Assembly: GCF_963678635.1 (NCBI RefSeq)
Contig: NC_087071.1
Span: forward strand, 21,479,194-21,543,193
From: Symsagittifera roscoffensis
Lineage: Eukaryota; Xenacoelomorpha; Acoela; Convolutidae
DNA length: 64,000 nt
Reading direction: 5' to 3'
Shown: positions 10,610 through 22,103 of the stretch, piece by piece
Numbering within the stretch: the stretch's first letter is position 1
How the letters are laid out: each line of letters begins with the position of its first letter
The notes under the pieces: generated by a model
The model's database searches: none
The model's input: only the letters and a program-made list of their open reading frames with translations
What the model was told of the DNA's origin: nothing
Translations under genes and position numbers: made by a program

Positions 10610-11241
10610 TAATGGGTTTCTTATCATTTCCTTATAAATTTAGACTGCAGATAACTATCGGTCAAAATTGTATCAAAAGCTGCTCGGAAGATGTTGACTC
10701 ATCAGCGACATCGAGACACCTTGACCTCTGGCTCGTTATTCATAAAAACTCTAAACAGTCGAATTGCTTCCGAGACACACAAAGTGCAAAACTATGATTT
10801 CGTTGAAAACATCGTTATCAGGTTTTGATGACAAACGCTTAACCCTCAATGATGGTCAGCAGACTCTTCCCTACGGTCACAAAAACATTGTGGGTCGAAC
10901 TGCGATTGTCATTGATGGTAGCGATGACAACACTGCCGCTGCAAACTCGGACCTAGATGGGGTGTCTAAAAAAATTCGCTAACACTCAAAACGTTGATTG
11001 GGGGCATCCGGAAATTGATGATGACTACTTTGAGGATAGTTCTGCTGTTGAAAATGCCCAAATACATCGTTCGCTTCGACAACTGATGGACCAGGTCAAT
11101 AGCACTTGGCAAACTCCGGACCAAGGTCTGATTCGTAAAGCAGAAACCAACGACAGTGATTCATGTAGCGGAAAAGTCGTCGATCTGGAGACCAAATCTC
11201 CAATATCCATAAAACTTGGTCTACTGCTATTCTGTACTTAA
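10610..11241 (+). pseudogene. PolB C-terminal region and acidic tail
   Basis: Fragments read LTSGSLFIKTLNSRIASETH and HKVQNYDF, then, after a frame change, KTSLSGFDDKRLTLNDGQQT and LPYGHKNI, the conserved K-SLS-FDDKR-L-DG---YGH end of Polinton PolB. A further open frame (10957-11241) encodes an acidic, Ser- and Asp-rich tail (GHPEIDDDYFEDSSAVENAQ, QLMDQVNSTWQTPDQG). I do not recognise this tail. It could be the polymerase C-terminus or a separate small gene. The tail is duplicated at 8640-8810. Confidence 0.65.
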
Positions 11242-12010
11242 AAAGTATTTGATTGCGAGATTTTGTTCCAGTTTTGGAACCCAGTTAATTGGGGATAAAT
11301 TCGTTTTCATTTAAACGAAAGTGTTTCTAGCATACTTTTGTGTTTATTTGTACGTAATTTGAATTTGAATCGAAGTTATAAGAAAAATTGAGCAAACGAG
11401 AAACAGCGCAAACGAGAAACAACATAAATCAAAGATTTAGCAAATCTTTTCCAGCACCCAACATGTAAACACAACGTTCAGTGGAAATTCTCAATAACAT
11501 ATCGTAAATTTACATGAAGACTACTAGTTATAAAATATAACATGGTGACAATTACGATTTTTACATGGTGACCATCGGTTGTCAGATAATACACGGTGAC
11601 AATTTTTATCTATACCTAATGGCAACCCCCGATCATAGTGTATATATGCATACTACTCAATTCTATGGAATTTTGACGGTACAGTTCCTAAAATCATGTA
11701 GGTTGTCTACCTTTTATTCTTTTCAAATAAAAACCGGTCATCAATTTTGGATAATTGTTCAGCCAAGATGGATACTTCTTCATATTTCCGAACTATCGGA
11801 AGATTTTTAGAACTTAGAATCAAACATATTGGATCATTTTCATCTGATCAAGCCCCTCAACTGCCAAAATACTCTTTTACATTTTTTATCTCAGCTCCTA
11901 ACAACAATAGATGAGATAATTTTTGGGTGATGATGGCCGGCTAGACAAGTTTTTGCAGATTCAATATGAAACAAACAATTTAACTGTTCCTTTGTAACAA
12001 AAATTTTCAG

Positions 12011-12720
12011 GGCATAGTTAAAAGAAAGCTCCAAAAAACTGATAATATGTAATGATTTAACTCAATCTATTCAACGTTTCTTCTTTTTGAATTCTACCAG
12101 AGAAACATGAATAAATTTAATGACGTGTATGCTTTCACTTTTTTTGTCATTTTAAGTAAATGTTCAGTTTTTTATTTAGTAAATTTAAATTAATCTAATA
12201 AAGATAAGTAAAGATTAATAAATAATTTAATAAATTTAATTTCATTCTCAAAAAAAAAGTTTTTCAAGCTTCAGTTGGTTTACGCATAGTTTAAGCTAGG
12301 TAGCGGATATGGAGTTAAAACACCAGTTAAAACAAGTTTCAGCTCAAATTACAACAATTTTTCGGGGCATAGTTAAAAGAAAGCTCCAAAAAACTGATAA
12401 TATGTAATGATTTAACTCAATCTATTCATCGTTTCTTCTTAATGAATTCTACCAGAGAAACATGAATAAATTTAATGACGTGTATGCTTTCACTTTTTTT
12501 GTCATTTTAAATAAATGTTCAGTTTTTTATTTAGTAAATTTAAATTAATCTAATAAAGATAAGTAAAGATTAATAATTAATTTAATAAATTTAATTTCAT
12601 TCTCAAAAAAAAAGTTTTTCAAGCTTCAGTTGATTTACGCATAGTTTAAGCTAGGTAGCGGATATGGAGTTAAAACACCAGTTAAAACAAGTTTCAGCTC
12701 AAATTACAACAATTTTTGAA
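12011..12720 (+). repeat. 355-bp tandem duplication
   Basis: GGCATAGTTAAAAGAAAGC at 12011 recurs at 12366, and the two copies match almost base for base to about 12720, ending at ACAACAATTTTT. Differences are a handful of substitutions, so the duplication is recent. The unit is AT-rich and non-coding and begins exactly where the larger PolB duplication ends. Confidence 0.9.
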
Positions 12721-13919
12721 GCTTTGAAAGTTTTTGATAAAAACAAAAAATAATACCTTTATTCCGCGATCCACATGTAATAAACCAATTAGGTATTTAC
12801 CAATGTAAAAAACAAATTTAAATTTGATATTTTATAATTAGATAACACGCTCCAAAAATTTTCCCAAAACTTTCTCAGCTTTCTAATATTTCTAAGCAAA
12901 AACCTCAAAAGTAGCTTTTGGATCAAGTTAGCATCCTCCCCCCAGATAGACCAAGTTAAGATCTTGCATCCCAGCCTTTAACTCGCTTTAAGTTTGCTAA
13001 GCGCTGAATGTAAAATGCTCGAGTCCCATTGGCTGAAAATTTCTAAATTGGGAACAGATTAACCCCCCCCCCCCCCCCCCACCCAAACGGCTCTGGGAGG
13101 GGGGAGGGAGGATGTTAACTTGGTTCTACTTTTTTTTAACATTCTCTTGCCATTTACCATTGCTACAACTAGCAAGAAAATGAGAAAAGGCTCTTTTCCA
13201 CTCCCTCCACCACTGTCATATTGCAGTAGAACTGGGCATGGTGAACAAATTTGGCAGCGTGAAAAGATTTGGGCTCTTTTCCACTCCCCCCCCACCCCCC
13301 CCCCCCACATTTCAAATTTTTGATTTTCTCAGTTGTCTTACGCGTTATTATGGCGAGTGAGTGATGTTACGATAAGAGGTTTGGAGAACAAATGTATTCA
13401 CAATAGCTAGTTTGTTCATTATGAGGCCAAACTATGCATTTTGTGAACTGTAAGCGGATTCCGCACAAAAGACGCTACTTTGTTCTTCTTTTGTTATTTC
13501 ATTTTCTTTGATCGTCTTGACAACAATTTAACATGTTTAGAGACTTGTCTCTGGAATCCAGGAATATACTGATACAAATGCGTGCGCCTATCCAGTGAAC
13601 AGTTAGACCTCGTAATGTTTACCACGCTAAGTTTCATTTTATAATGACAAGGTAAAACTAGTATTCCAAAACTGAAACTCAATTGTGAGGAGAGGGATTG
13701 AAAAAGAACCAATATTTGTGCTCAATAGCCTACATCGTAAAAGTACGCGTTTAGCTATAATAATTCGTAAAACAACTGAAAAAGGGACAATTTGAAGTTT
13801 TACAGCTCATTCTGGTTCTCGCTACTCCTGTGACGGAGGATCTTGACCATATTCCGAATATAAAAGACGAGCCAGCCCGTCTTCAAAAATCAATCAACTC
13901 GAAAAAAGTTAGTTGTTGT
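12721..13919. other. Non-coding low-complexity stretch with poly(C) runs
   Basis: No supported gene. Poly(C) tracts occur at about 13063-13081 and 13287-13307. Copies of the GGCTCTTTTCCACTCCC terminus typical of the MITEs at 36-42 kb lie near 13190 and 13268, and the MITE-like internal part (CGTTATTATGG, GTGATGTTACG) follows at 13340-13440. They look like degraded MITE ends without a clean right terminus. Small open frames here are shadows of C-rich repeats. Confidence 0.55.
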
Positions 13920-14144
13920 TCTGATCCAGCTAGTCAAGCTATCAAATGTCTGACAGTTTTAAGTAAAACCATGTTGGAAATTGGTTTGAAAAATTTTAAA
14001 TTTCTGAGACCGAACAGGATCGCGAAAAGATTAAATTTTTCTTGGCAACCAATATTTGAAAAATTGAAGTTATTTCCAGAAGCGAATCGGATGGCGACAA
14101 AATGAACTCTTCTGTGCTGAAGCCACTGAAGCGGTGAAAATTTA
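13920..14144 (+). repeat. Degenerate minisatellite, left piece
   Basis: Contains AGCTAGTCAAGCTATCAAA, GAAGCGAATCGGATGGCGA and GAAGCCACTGAAGCGGTGAA. These motifs repeat through 24961-26960 on the other side of the LTR retroelement. The retroelement therefore appears to have inserted into this array. The 91-codon open frame at 13830-14105 overlaps the array and is probably chance. Confidence 0.6.
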
Positions 14145-15029
14145 ATGCCATTCCGCCGGATTGACACATCCGAACCCTCCGATGAGCAAGAAAAATAAAA
14201 TTAGCGTTGTTAATCGCGAACTCGTAATGAAAAGGAGGGTCGGAATGTTCTAGAATTAAATTTCGAAAATTTCGAATTGCGGCGGGACATTTCTCAAAAA
14301 TTAAGAAGAACAGCCATATTTGACGGGAAAAATCATTAGAAACAGAGACGCCGAGTTAACAAGACAGGAATAAATTGATAGAAAAACACAAGAATAACAC
14401 GGCCTCTTATCGTGGTAGCAAGACACAATAAGACGCTAAGCAGAAAGAGATCACACAAAAAGAGGCTTCAGTGGGATATCAGGAGCGGATCAGTACCCTC
14501 CCATGCCACAAAGTTAGAGAGATAACAAAGTTATCTCCATGAGAACACGCAGTTCGAGGCCCAGTGCCCAGAGACTGATATATACTGAGCGACTGTTAAA
14601 CGCATGTTCTTAGCTGCTACTATGACCTGAATAGTTGAATTTATTTCAATTTTAGACTGTGTTTTGGAGCATGAGTAGCTAGTACGGGGAAAGGTTCAAT
14701 CCATCTCCAATGGATTTAGTATTTAACTGTCACTGAAAACATAGTAAATTATGATATTCAAGCCGTGTTTCAAATGGTAATCTTGTAGTCTGGGGATCCG
14801 AGACCCAGCTATGTGGTTATCTTCGCATGTAACGAAAACTGATCAGAAGTCGTTTGACTGATGGCCTACAAATGGTAACTTTTTAAAGGCCCTAAACAGA
14901 CCAAAAATTCAACTGGCGAGGTCTAGACTATGAAAAACGGGTAGAATTTAGGTAACTGACGCCTGCCAGTAGTCAATAGGTGCTTTTTCTAGGCTCCGTC
15001 GCTATGTAGTATTTGGGCGAATGTTACAT
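14145..15029 (+). repeat. Left LTR
   Basis: Runs from ATGCCATTCC to GGCGAATGTTACAT, about 885 bp, and aligns along its length with 24090-24960. The final ~300 bp (14731-15029) occur a second time at 16530-16829 because they fall within the first tandem duplication. No confident primer binding site follows the LTR. Confidence 0.75.
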
Positions 15030-18000
15030 AGACGTTTTTATTGCGCTCCTGGATGGGCTGTTAAAGGCATAAGACAATCATGATCAGCAAACGTTTCAGC
15101 GACGATCCCCCCGCTCCGCTCGGTACTGTTTAGCTTTTTAACTTAGTTCAGACCGGAAATTCCGGGGCCAGAGGGTTAGGTGGGAAGTCATGAGCCCACT
15201 TATCCCAAGGTTCTGGGACCAAAAACAATTAAAGAGAAAGCGTAAAACCAAAAAAAACTGTATAACCAAGAAAAAACCAAAAACAAGTTTACTTGAAAAC
15301 AGAAAAGTACAAAAAAACACTAAAAAAATCAGACGTGGTCCAGACTCAACAAGGGACCACAAGGAAAACATCCACAACAATTGTTGGGTGTCTTTAATAA
15401 ATTTTTGGTATCGTTCGGGTACTATTTCATTAAAACTTAAATGGCGAGGGGCACAATTGGCGCGGTCCGATTGCAACTTCAACCGATTGCAATTTTCCGA
15501 TTTAAGGGTATTAATTTGGATATTCCGGTGCAAACGAGGGTATAGCAGTATTAATTAACGATTATTAATAGGTTTTTATTCATTTTATATGTTACTTATC
15601 TCCCATTTAGACCCGAGAAACACCCTAATTTTGTCGAAAAACACCGATTTTTGACCAAACTGTTAAACCCCAAAATTTTGGATATCCAAGATTTTCCAAA
15701 CAGCGGAAAGCTTCTGCGCAATGGGCTACCGCGCAGTTGGATCCCCCTGATAAAAGAAACTGCGCGGAAAAAAAAAGCTTAATAGAAATTGACGAAAATA
15801 AACTTTTTCGATCAAGATTTTTGTAATTTGCCGAATTTCGTCAATATGTTTTAAGGATCGAGTTTTAGAGTTGTTAAGGTTAGAGCAATAAAAATTTCGT
15901 GCTAGGAGCGTGCTAGCATAACGTGCTCGGTTGCTAGAGAAATTTTGATCAACCCTCCGAATAGCTCTGTGAATAGAGCTAGAGACTTAAAGATCGGAGA
16001 GGAAGGAACTGGAGGGTCCAATTTTGATAGTTTTTGGTCAAATTTTTTTTTTTACAAACCATTTTTTGGTCCAATTTTTTGCGCTATGCCAGTGCTGTAC
16101 AGGCCTACTACGCTATTTTTAAGTAGTTTTAAGCCCTTTTAGTAAGAGTTGCGGAAAAACTCTCTGGGAACCTATATAGGTAAGGAAAAAGGCCAATTTA
16201 ACAAACGCGTTTTTGTGTTTGGTTGATTTCTCAAAAACTAACATGGCAATCGGAATAAATTTGGTACCATAAGTCGACGTTTTTGATCATTTTCCTGAAA
16301 TGCAACCGTTTTTAGGCTGTTAATTTCAGGAAGTTAAGTTTTTTTTAGAATTTGTTAGTTCGGAGGGTCCGAATTTTAGGAAACCCTCCGAGCGGCAGAA
16401 TTTTTTTTTTTACAAAATCACGTTTTTATAATAATGGACAGGTTGACCGAGTCAGCCAACCTAGTTTTAAGTAAGTTAGACTGCAATCGGAGGCTTTACA
16501 GCGGTGAAAACACCTGTTTTTGTAATTTTCACTGAAAACATAGTAAATTATGATATTCAAGCCGTGTTTCAAATGGTAATCTTGTAGTCTGGGGATCCGA
16601 GACCCAGCTATGTGGTTATCTTCGCATGTAACGAAAACTGATCAGAAGTCGTTTGACTGATGGCCTACAAATGGTAACTTTTTAAAGGCCCTAAACAGAC
16701 CAAAAATTCAACTGGCGAGGTCTAGACTATGAAAAACGGGTAGAATTTAGGTAACTGACGCCTGCCAGTAGTCAATAGGTGCTTTTTCTAGGATCCGTCA
16801 CTATGTAGTATTTGGGCGAATGTTACATAGACGTTTTTATTGCGCTCCTGGATGGGCTGTTAAAGGCATAAGACAATCATGATCAGCAAACGTTTCAGCG
16901 ACGATCCCCCCGCTCCGCTCGGTACTGTTTAGCTTTTTAACTTAGTTCAGACCGGAAATTCCGGGGCCAGAGGGTTAGGTGGGAAGTCATGAGCCCACTT
17001 ATCCCAAGGTTCTGGGACCAAAAACAATTAAAGAGAAAGCGTAAAACCAAAAAAAAACTGTATAACCAAGAAAAAACCAAAAACAAGTTTACTTGAAAAC
17101 AGAAAAGTACAAAAAAACACTAAAAAAATCAGACGTGGTCCAGACTCAACAAGGGACCACAAGGAAAACATCCACAACGATTGTTGGGTGTCTTTAATAA
17201 ATTTTTGGTATCGTTCGGGTACTATTTCATTAAAACTTAAATGGCGAGGGGCACAATTGGCGCGGTCCGATTGCAACTTCAACCGATTGCAATTTTCCGA
17301 TTTAAGGGTATTAATTTGGATATTCCGGTGCAAACGAGGGTATAGCAGTATTAATTAACGATTATTAATAGGTTTTTATTCATTTTATATGTTACTTATC
17401 TCCCATTTAGACCCGAGAAACACCCTAATTTTGTCGAAAAACACCGATTTTTGACCAAACTGTTAAACCCCAAAATTTTGGATATCCGAGATTTTCCAAA
17501 CAGCGGAAAGCTTCTGCGCAATGGGCTACCGCGCAGTTGGATCCCCCTGATAAAAGAAACTGCGCGGAAAAAAAAAAAGCTTAATAGAAATTGACGAAAA
17601 TAAACTTTTTCGATCAAGATTTTTGTAATTTGCCGAATTTCGTCAATATGTTTTAAGGATCGAGTTTTAGAGTTGTTAAGGTTAGAGCAATAAAAATTTC
17701 GTGCTAGGAGCGTGCTAGCATAACGTGCTCGGTTGCTAGAGAAATTTTGATCAACCCTCCGAATAGCTCTGTGAATAGAGCTAGAGACTTAAAGATCGGA
17801 GAGGAAGGAACTGGAGGGTCCAATTTTGATAGTTTTTGGTCAAATTTTGTTTCCAAACCATTTTTTGGTCCAATTTTTTGCGCTATGCCAGTGCTGTACA
17901 GGCCTACTACGCTATTTTTAAGTAGTTTTAAGCCCTTTTAGTAAGAGTTGCGGAAAAACTCTCTGGGAACCTATATAGGTAAGGAAAAAGGCCAATTTAA

Positions 18001-18329
18001 CAAACGCGTTTTTGTGTTTGGTTGATTTCTCAAAAACTAACATGGCAATCGGAATAAATTTGGTACCATAAGTCGACGTTTTTGATCATTTTCCTGAAAT
18101 GCAACCGTTTTTAGGCTGTTAATTTCAGGAAGTTAAGTTTTTTTTAGAAGTTGTTAGTTCGGAGGGTCCGAATTTTAGGAAACCCTCCGAGCGGCAGAAT
18201 TTTTTTTTTTACAAAATCACGTTTTTATAATAATGGACAGGTTGACCGAGTCAGCCAACCTAGTTTTAAGTAAGTTAGACTGCGATCGGAGGCTTTACAG
18301 CGGTGAAAACACCTGTTTTTGTAATTTTC
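14731..18329 (+). repeat. First tandem duplication, unit 1.8 kb (14731-16529 and 16530-18329)
   Basis: CACTGAAAACATAGTAAATT at 14731 recurs at 16530, and the copies run in parallel at an offset of 1799-1800 bp to GTAATTTTC at 16529 and 18329, with only scattered differences (very high identity). The unit spans the last 300 bp of the left LTR plus 1.5 kb of leader. The joint shows only 1-2 bp of shared sequence. Minus-strand open frames in both copies (15138-15533, 17028-17333) are Phe/Leu-rich shadows and are not called as genes. Confidence 0.9.
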
Positions 18330-19690
18330 GGGGAACCCTCCGAAACAACTCTCCGGCGGAGTCAGTTAAGCCCCTTAATAACCCTCCTTAGTAGAGGTTT
18401 TTCGCACAACTCTCTGAGACAGTTGAAATAACCTCCCAGATTGAATTTAGCTTGTTTTGACTATTTTTGAGACTAGCTGGGAACTCCTTGGAGCGAGATT
18501 TGAAAAATTTAGAATTTTGAGGGAACCCTCAGAAGCAACCCTCCCGAGCGTATTAAGCCTCTTATTGACCCTCCTTAGTGAGTTTAGGGGGACCCACCGA
18601 AGCTACACAGGTGTTTAAGGTAACCTCCGAGGTAACCCTCAGGAGTAAGCTAAGTGTTTTATCAAACCTCCGAAGTAACCCTCCGAGGTGACTTAAGTCC
18701 CTTAACAACCCTCCTTGGTGAAAAATTGGAGGGACACTCCGGGATAATTCGAGCATCTCAGATATTCGTTTAAGGTCAAAATAGAAGGTCGGTCAACCAC
18801 GAGGTGTATATTTTAGGAGTATATGAGCCCATTTGACCCGGAGATTCGCAATCAACTTTGGATTCTAAATCAGTTTCATCAGAAGTATCCGAACAAATTT
18901 TTTCTATTATGATTTTGATTGTGTGATTGCCTTGAGCTACTTAATAGGAAAGCTCGGGCGATCCAGGAACACATAAAAGAAGACCTCGATGAGTGTATTA
19001 GACAAAACACACTCACCTGAGAAGACAGTGTACTGGGTTTCGTTCGTTTGGAGTGTTCCAATCGAGGAAAGTCTTTTTCTCTAAGACTAAGTTTTAGTTA
19101 TCTGTTACTGCAACCAACACTGCTCTTTAATAAAGTGACTTGATACGAAGCAGTGACTTGATAGGTCTGTGGCGGTGAAAAGATATTGGACGAAAGATCG
19201 CTGTCACCTATAGGGTATTCTTATCTTATTATCAATTGTGTTTTGTGTATTGGTTATAATATCATATGAATCTTTGTGATACTGGTAAACTAAGTATTTG
19301 AGTGGAGTTGGTAATAGCTTGACACAAGGCAGACCTTGTCTGTAACTTTAGCTGAGACACTACGAGCATCTCTAAGAGATCAAAAAAATGGTTTTGGTTT
19401 TGAAGAAAATGAACAGGCAGGTTTAGGCAAGTTTTCTCAAAAACTTTTTTGGTAGTTAAGCATTATCGTCAAGATATATATATTTTTTTTATCACAAAGC
19501 ATGCAGCGTAGAGACTGGTTAGGAGGAACAACTAAGAATCCCAAGCTGAGCAGGGAAGCGCGCGGAGATTTAAATCGCGGCGTAGCCAATCTTCGATTAG
19601 CAGCATTTCCGATGTTTTTGCTTGTGAAGCAAACAGTAAAGGTCGTAGTGATCTTTCAGAGAGCGGAATGAAACTGAGAAGCGAGAAGAA
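15030..19690 (+). other. Long untranslated leader of the LTR retroelement
   Basis: No coding region is supported over this stretch, part of which is duplicated. It is notable for repeated AACCCTCC/GGAGGGT motifs (for example 15952, 16383, 18183, 18334 and many at 18380-18730). A pyrimidine/purine-rich stretch with many short direct repeats precedes gag. It probably functions as an RNA leader (packaging or translation) rather than coding sequence, but that is inference. Confidence 0.55.
18320..18760 (+). repeat. Array of AACCCTCC motifs in the leader
   Basis: Within about 430 bp the motif AACCCTCC or a close variant (AACCCTCAG, GACCCTCC, AACCTCCGA) appears more than ten times, often followed by GAG or GAAG and spaced about 20-60 bp apart. 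Complementary GGAGGGT copies also occur. The array is repeated at 20725-21160 by the second duplication. It has no fixed period, so it is a motif cluster rather than a true tandem repeat. Confidence 0.7.
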
Positions 19691-19696
19691 CCTCAA

Positions 19697-20429
19697 TGGT
19701 GATGATGGACAAAAAGCTGAAGCCGGGCGGCGAACTTGACACTAGCTGACCCCTTCGAGGAAGTGGAGCAAACGCTAATCCGACCCGACCGCCACCTCGC
19801 GAGGATCCGGAAGAGCCCGGCGAGGGTTTTGATCAAGAAAAAATCGAGAAACCTCAGGAGACCTCGGAGCGTTCCAAGGTGGAAGCACAAGAGGAGCTGT
19901 TGTTTAAGGGGAAGTCCAAATCGGAGACCAAGAGCAATAGTCCGTGAAAGGAACAATCCTCTCTAGTCAAGCAGGACAAGAATGCAATGATGTCGAGCAT
20001 AATTCCCAGGGAAGAGCAACCAGCTCCGAAAGCGAAAAGAAGTTTCAAGAAAAGGTACGATGAACGCATGGCGTCGCTCCGAATTGATGGATTGTCTTCT
20101 GGCTGTGACCATCTGGGGCTGGTGCACTCGGACAGGGACTTCACACCTAGCCCGAGACAGGAGAAGAATAAGAAAGCGATGTCCAATTCGCTATCAAGAC
20201 CAGTGGGATAACGATGGGAGCATCCTCGACATTCGATAGGCTGATGATGTCGATGGGAACACACAAAAGTGGTGCATCATCGAGCACCAGGCTGCAACCT
20301 CAATTGACGTCATCATCTCTAGGTCTTACCCCAGTATTGGGAACGGCCAGTGACGTGAGTGACATGGTTGCCGGTGTGATGACACGCCTTGAAGAACTGC
20401 GACATGGTATGACTAAAAGAATCGGTTGA
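19697..20429 (+). pseudogene. gag fragment, copy 1
   Basis: One frame reads from MVMMDKKLKPGG to a TGA at 19747, then a hydrophilic stretch EDPEEPGEGFDQEKIEKPQE to a second TGA at 19945, and MMSSIIPREEQPAPKAKRS to a stop at 20209. A frame change then gives GASSTFDRLMMSMGTHKSG to 20429. The charged, low-complexity composition and the position ahead of the protease fit gag. No zinc knuckle is seen. The same stops occur in the second copy, so they predate the duplication. Confidence 0.5.
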
Positions 20430-22103
20430 GTCGAAGAAATGACTCAACAATCGGAATAAATTTGGTGCCATAAGTCGACGTTTTCGATCATTTTCCTGAA
20501 CTGCAACCGTTTTTAGGCTGTTACTTTCAGGAAGTTGAGTTTTTTTTAGAATTTGTTAGTTCGGAGGGTCCGAATTTTAGGAAACCCTCCGAGCGGCAGA
20601 ATTTTTTTTTTTACAAAATCACGTTTTTATAATAATGGACAGGTTGACCGAGTCAGCCAACCTAGTTTTAAGTAAGTTAGACTGCGATCGGAGGCTTTAC
20701 AGCGGTGAAAACACCTGTTTTTGTAATTTTCGGGGAACCCTCCGAAACAACTCTCCGGCGGAGTCAGTTAAGCCCCTAATAACCCTCCTTAGTAGAGGTT
20801 TTTCGCACAACTCTCTGAGACAGTTGAAATAACCTCCCAGATTGAATTTAGCTTGTTTTGACTATTTTTGAGACTAGCTGGGAACTCCTTGGAGCGAGAT
20901 TTGAAAAATTTAGAATTTTGAGGGAACCCTCAGAAGCAACCCTCCGGAGCGTATTAAGCCTCTTATTGACCCTCCTTAGTGAGTTTAGGGGGACCCACCG
21001 AAGCTACACAGGTGTTTAAGGTAACCTCCGAGGTAACCCTCAGGAGTAAGCTAAGTGTTTTATCAAACCTCCGAAGTAACCCTCCGAGGTGACTTAAGTC
21101 CCTTAACAACCCTCCTTAGTGAAAAATTGGAGGGACACTCCGGGATAATTCGAGCATCTCAGATATTCGTTTAAGGTCAAAATAGAAGGTCGGTCAACCA
21201 CGAGGTGTATATTTTAGGAGTATATGAGCCCATTTGACCCGGAGATTCGCAATCAACTTTGGATTCTAAATCAGTTTCATCAGAAGTATCCGAACAAATT
21301 TTTTCTATTATGTTTTTGATTGTGTGATTGCCTTGAGCTACTTAATAGGAAAGCTCGGGCGATCCAGGAACACATAAAAGAAGACCTCGATGAGTGTATT
21401 AGACAAAACACACTCACCTGAGAAGACAGTGTACTGGGTTTCGTTCGTTTGGAGTGTTCCAATCGAGGAAAGTCTTTTTCTCTAAGACTAAGTTTTAGTT
21501 ATCTGTTACTGCAACCAACACTGCTCTTTAATAAAGTGACTTGATACGAAGCAGTGACTTGATAGGTCTGTGGCGGTGAAAAGATATTGGACGAAAGATC
21601 GCTGTCACCTATAGGGTATTCTTATCTTATTATCAATTGTGTTTTGTGTATTGGTTATAATATCATATGAATCTTTGTGATACTGGTAAACTAAGTATTC
21701 GAGTGGAGTTGGTAATAGCTTGACACAAGGCAGACCTTGTGTGTAACTTTAGCTGAGACACGACAAGCATCTCTAAGAGATCAAAAAAATGTTTTTGGTT
21801 TTGAAGAAAATGAACAAGCAGGTTTAGGCAAGTTTTTTCAAAAAATTTTTTTTTGGGTAGTTAAGCATTATCGTCAAGATATATATATAAATTTTTTATC
21901 ACAAAGCATGCAGCGTAGAGACTGGTTAGGAGGAACAACTAAGAATCCCAAGCTGAGCAGGGAAGCGCGCGGAGGTTTAAATCGCGGCGTAGCCAATCTT
22001 CGATTAGCAGCATTTCCGATGTTTTTGCTTGTGAAGCAAACAGTAAAGGTCGTAGTGATCTTTCAGAGAGCGGAATGAAACTGAGAAGCGAGAAGAACCT
22101 CAA

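Larger units (their letters stand above)
4565..12020 (+). mobile_element. Polinton/Maverick remnant carrying a rearranged DNA polymerase B
   Basis: Successive plus-strand fragments read, in order, as one protein-primed family B DNA polymerase: C2H2 fingers, an N-terminal domain, ExoI, a zinc-binding linker, ExoII, palm motifs A, B and C, then the C-terminal DDKRYxL-like block. Many frameshifts and stops, a fold-back at 5697-6260 and a tandem duplication of the 3' half (7931-9583 and 9584-12020) break it. No Polinton integrase, packaging ATPase, capsid or protease gene was recognised, and no terminal inverted repeats were found, so this is a partial element. Other elements with a protein-primed polymerase are possible, but the animal nuclear setting favours Polinton. 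Confidence 0.75.
7931..12020 (+). repeat. Large tandem duplication of the PolB 3' half (units 7931-9583 and 9584-12020)
   Basis: Both units start at a GCAATTGTAA sequence (about 7935 and 9586) and end at a CAGG-CATAGTT sequence (about 9578 and 12015). They share motif B/C coding sequence, a 170-bp tail (8640-8810 and 11060-11240) and about 750 bp of non-coding 3' flank. Unit 2 has about 780 bp (10285-11058) missing from unit 1, including the PolB C-terminus. Identity looks high, near 90 percent by eye. The simplest reading is tandem duplication followed by a deletion in unit 1. Confidence 0.8.

Noticed and set aside
13830-14105. 91-codon plus-strand frame
   Set aside because: Overlaps the degenerate minisatellite; the reading is not conserved between units.
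15138-15533. 131-codon minus-strand open frame, repeated at 17028-17333
   Set aside because: Phe/Leu-rich shadow of an A-rich leader. The second copy is truncated by a single A insertion, and there is no domain.
18380-18760. CRISPR-like array from the repeated AACCCTCC motif
   Set aside because: Repeats are only 8-10 bp with irregular spacing, in eukaryotic retroelement DNA.
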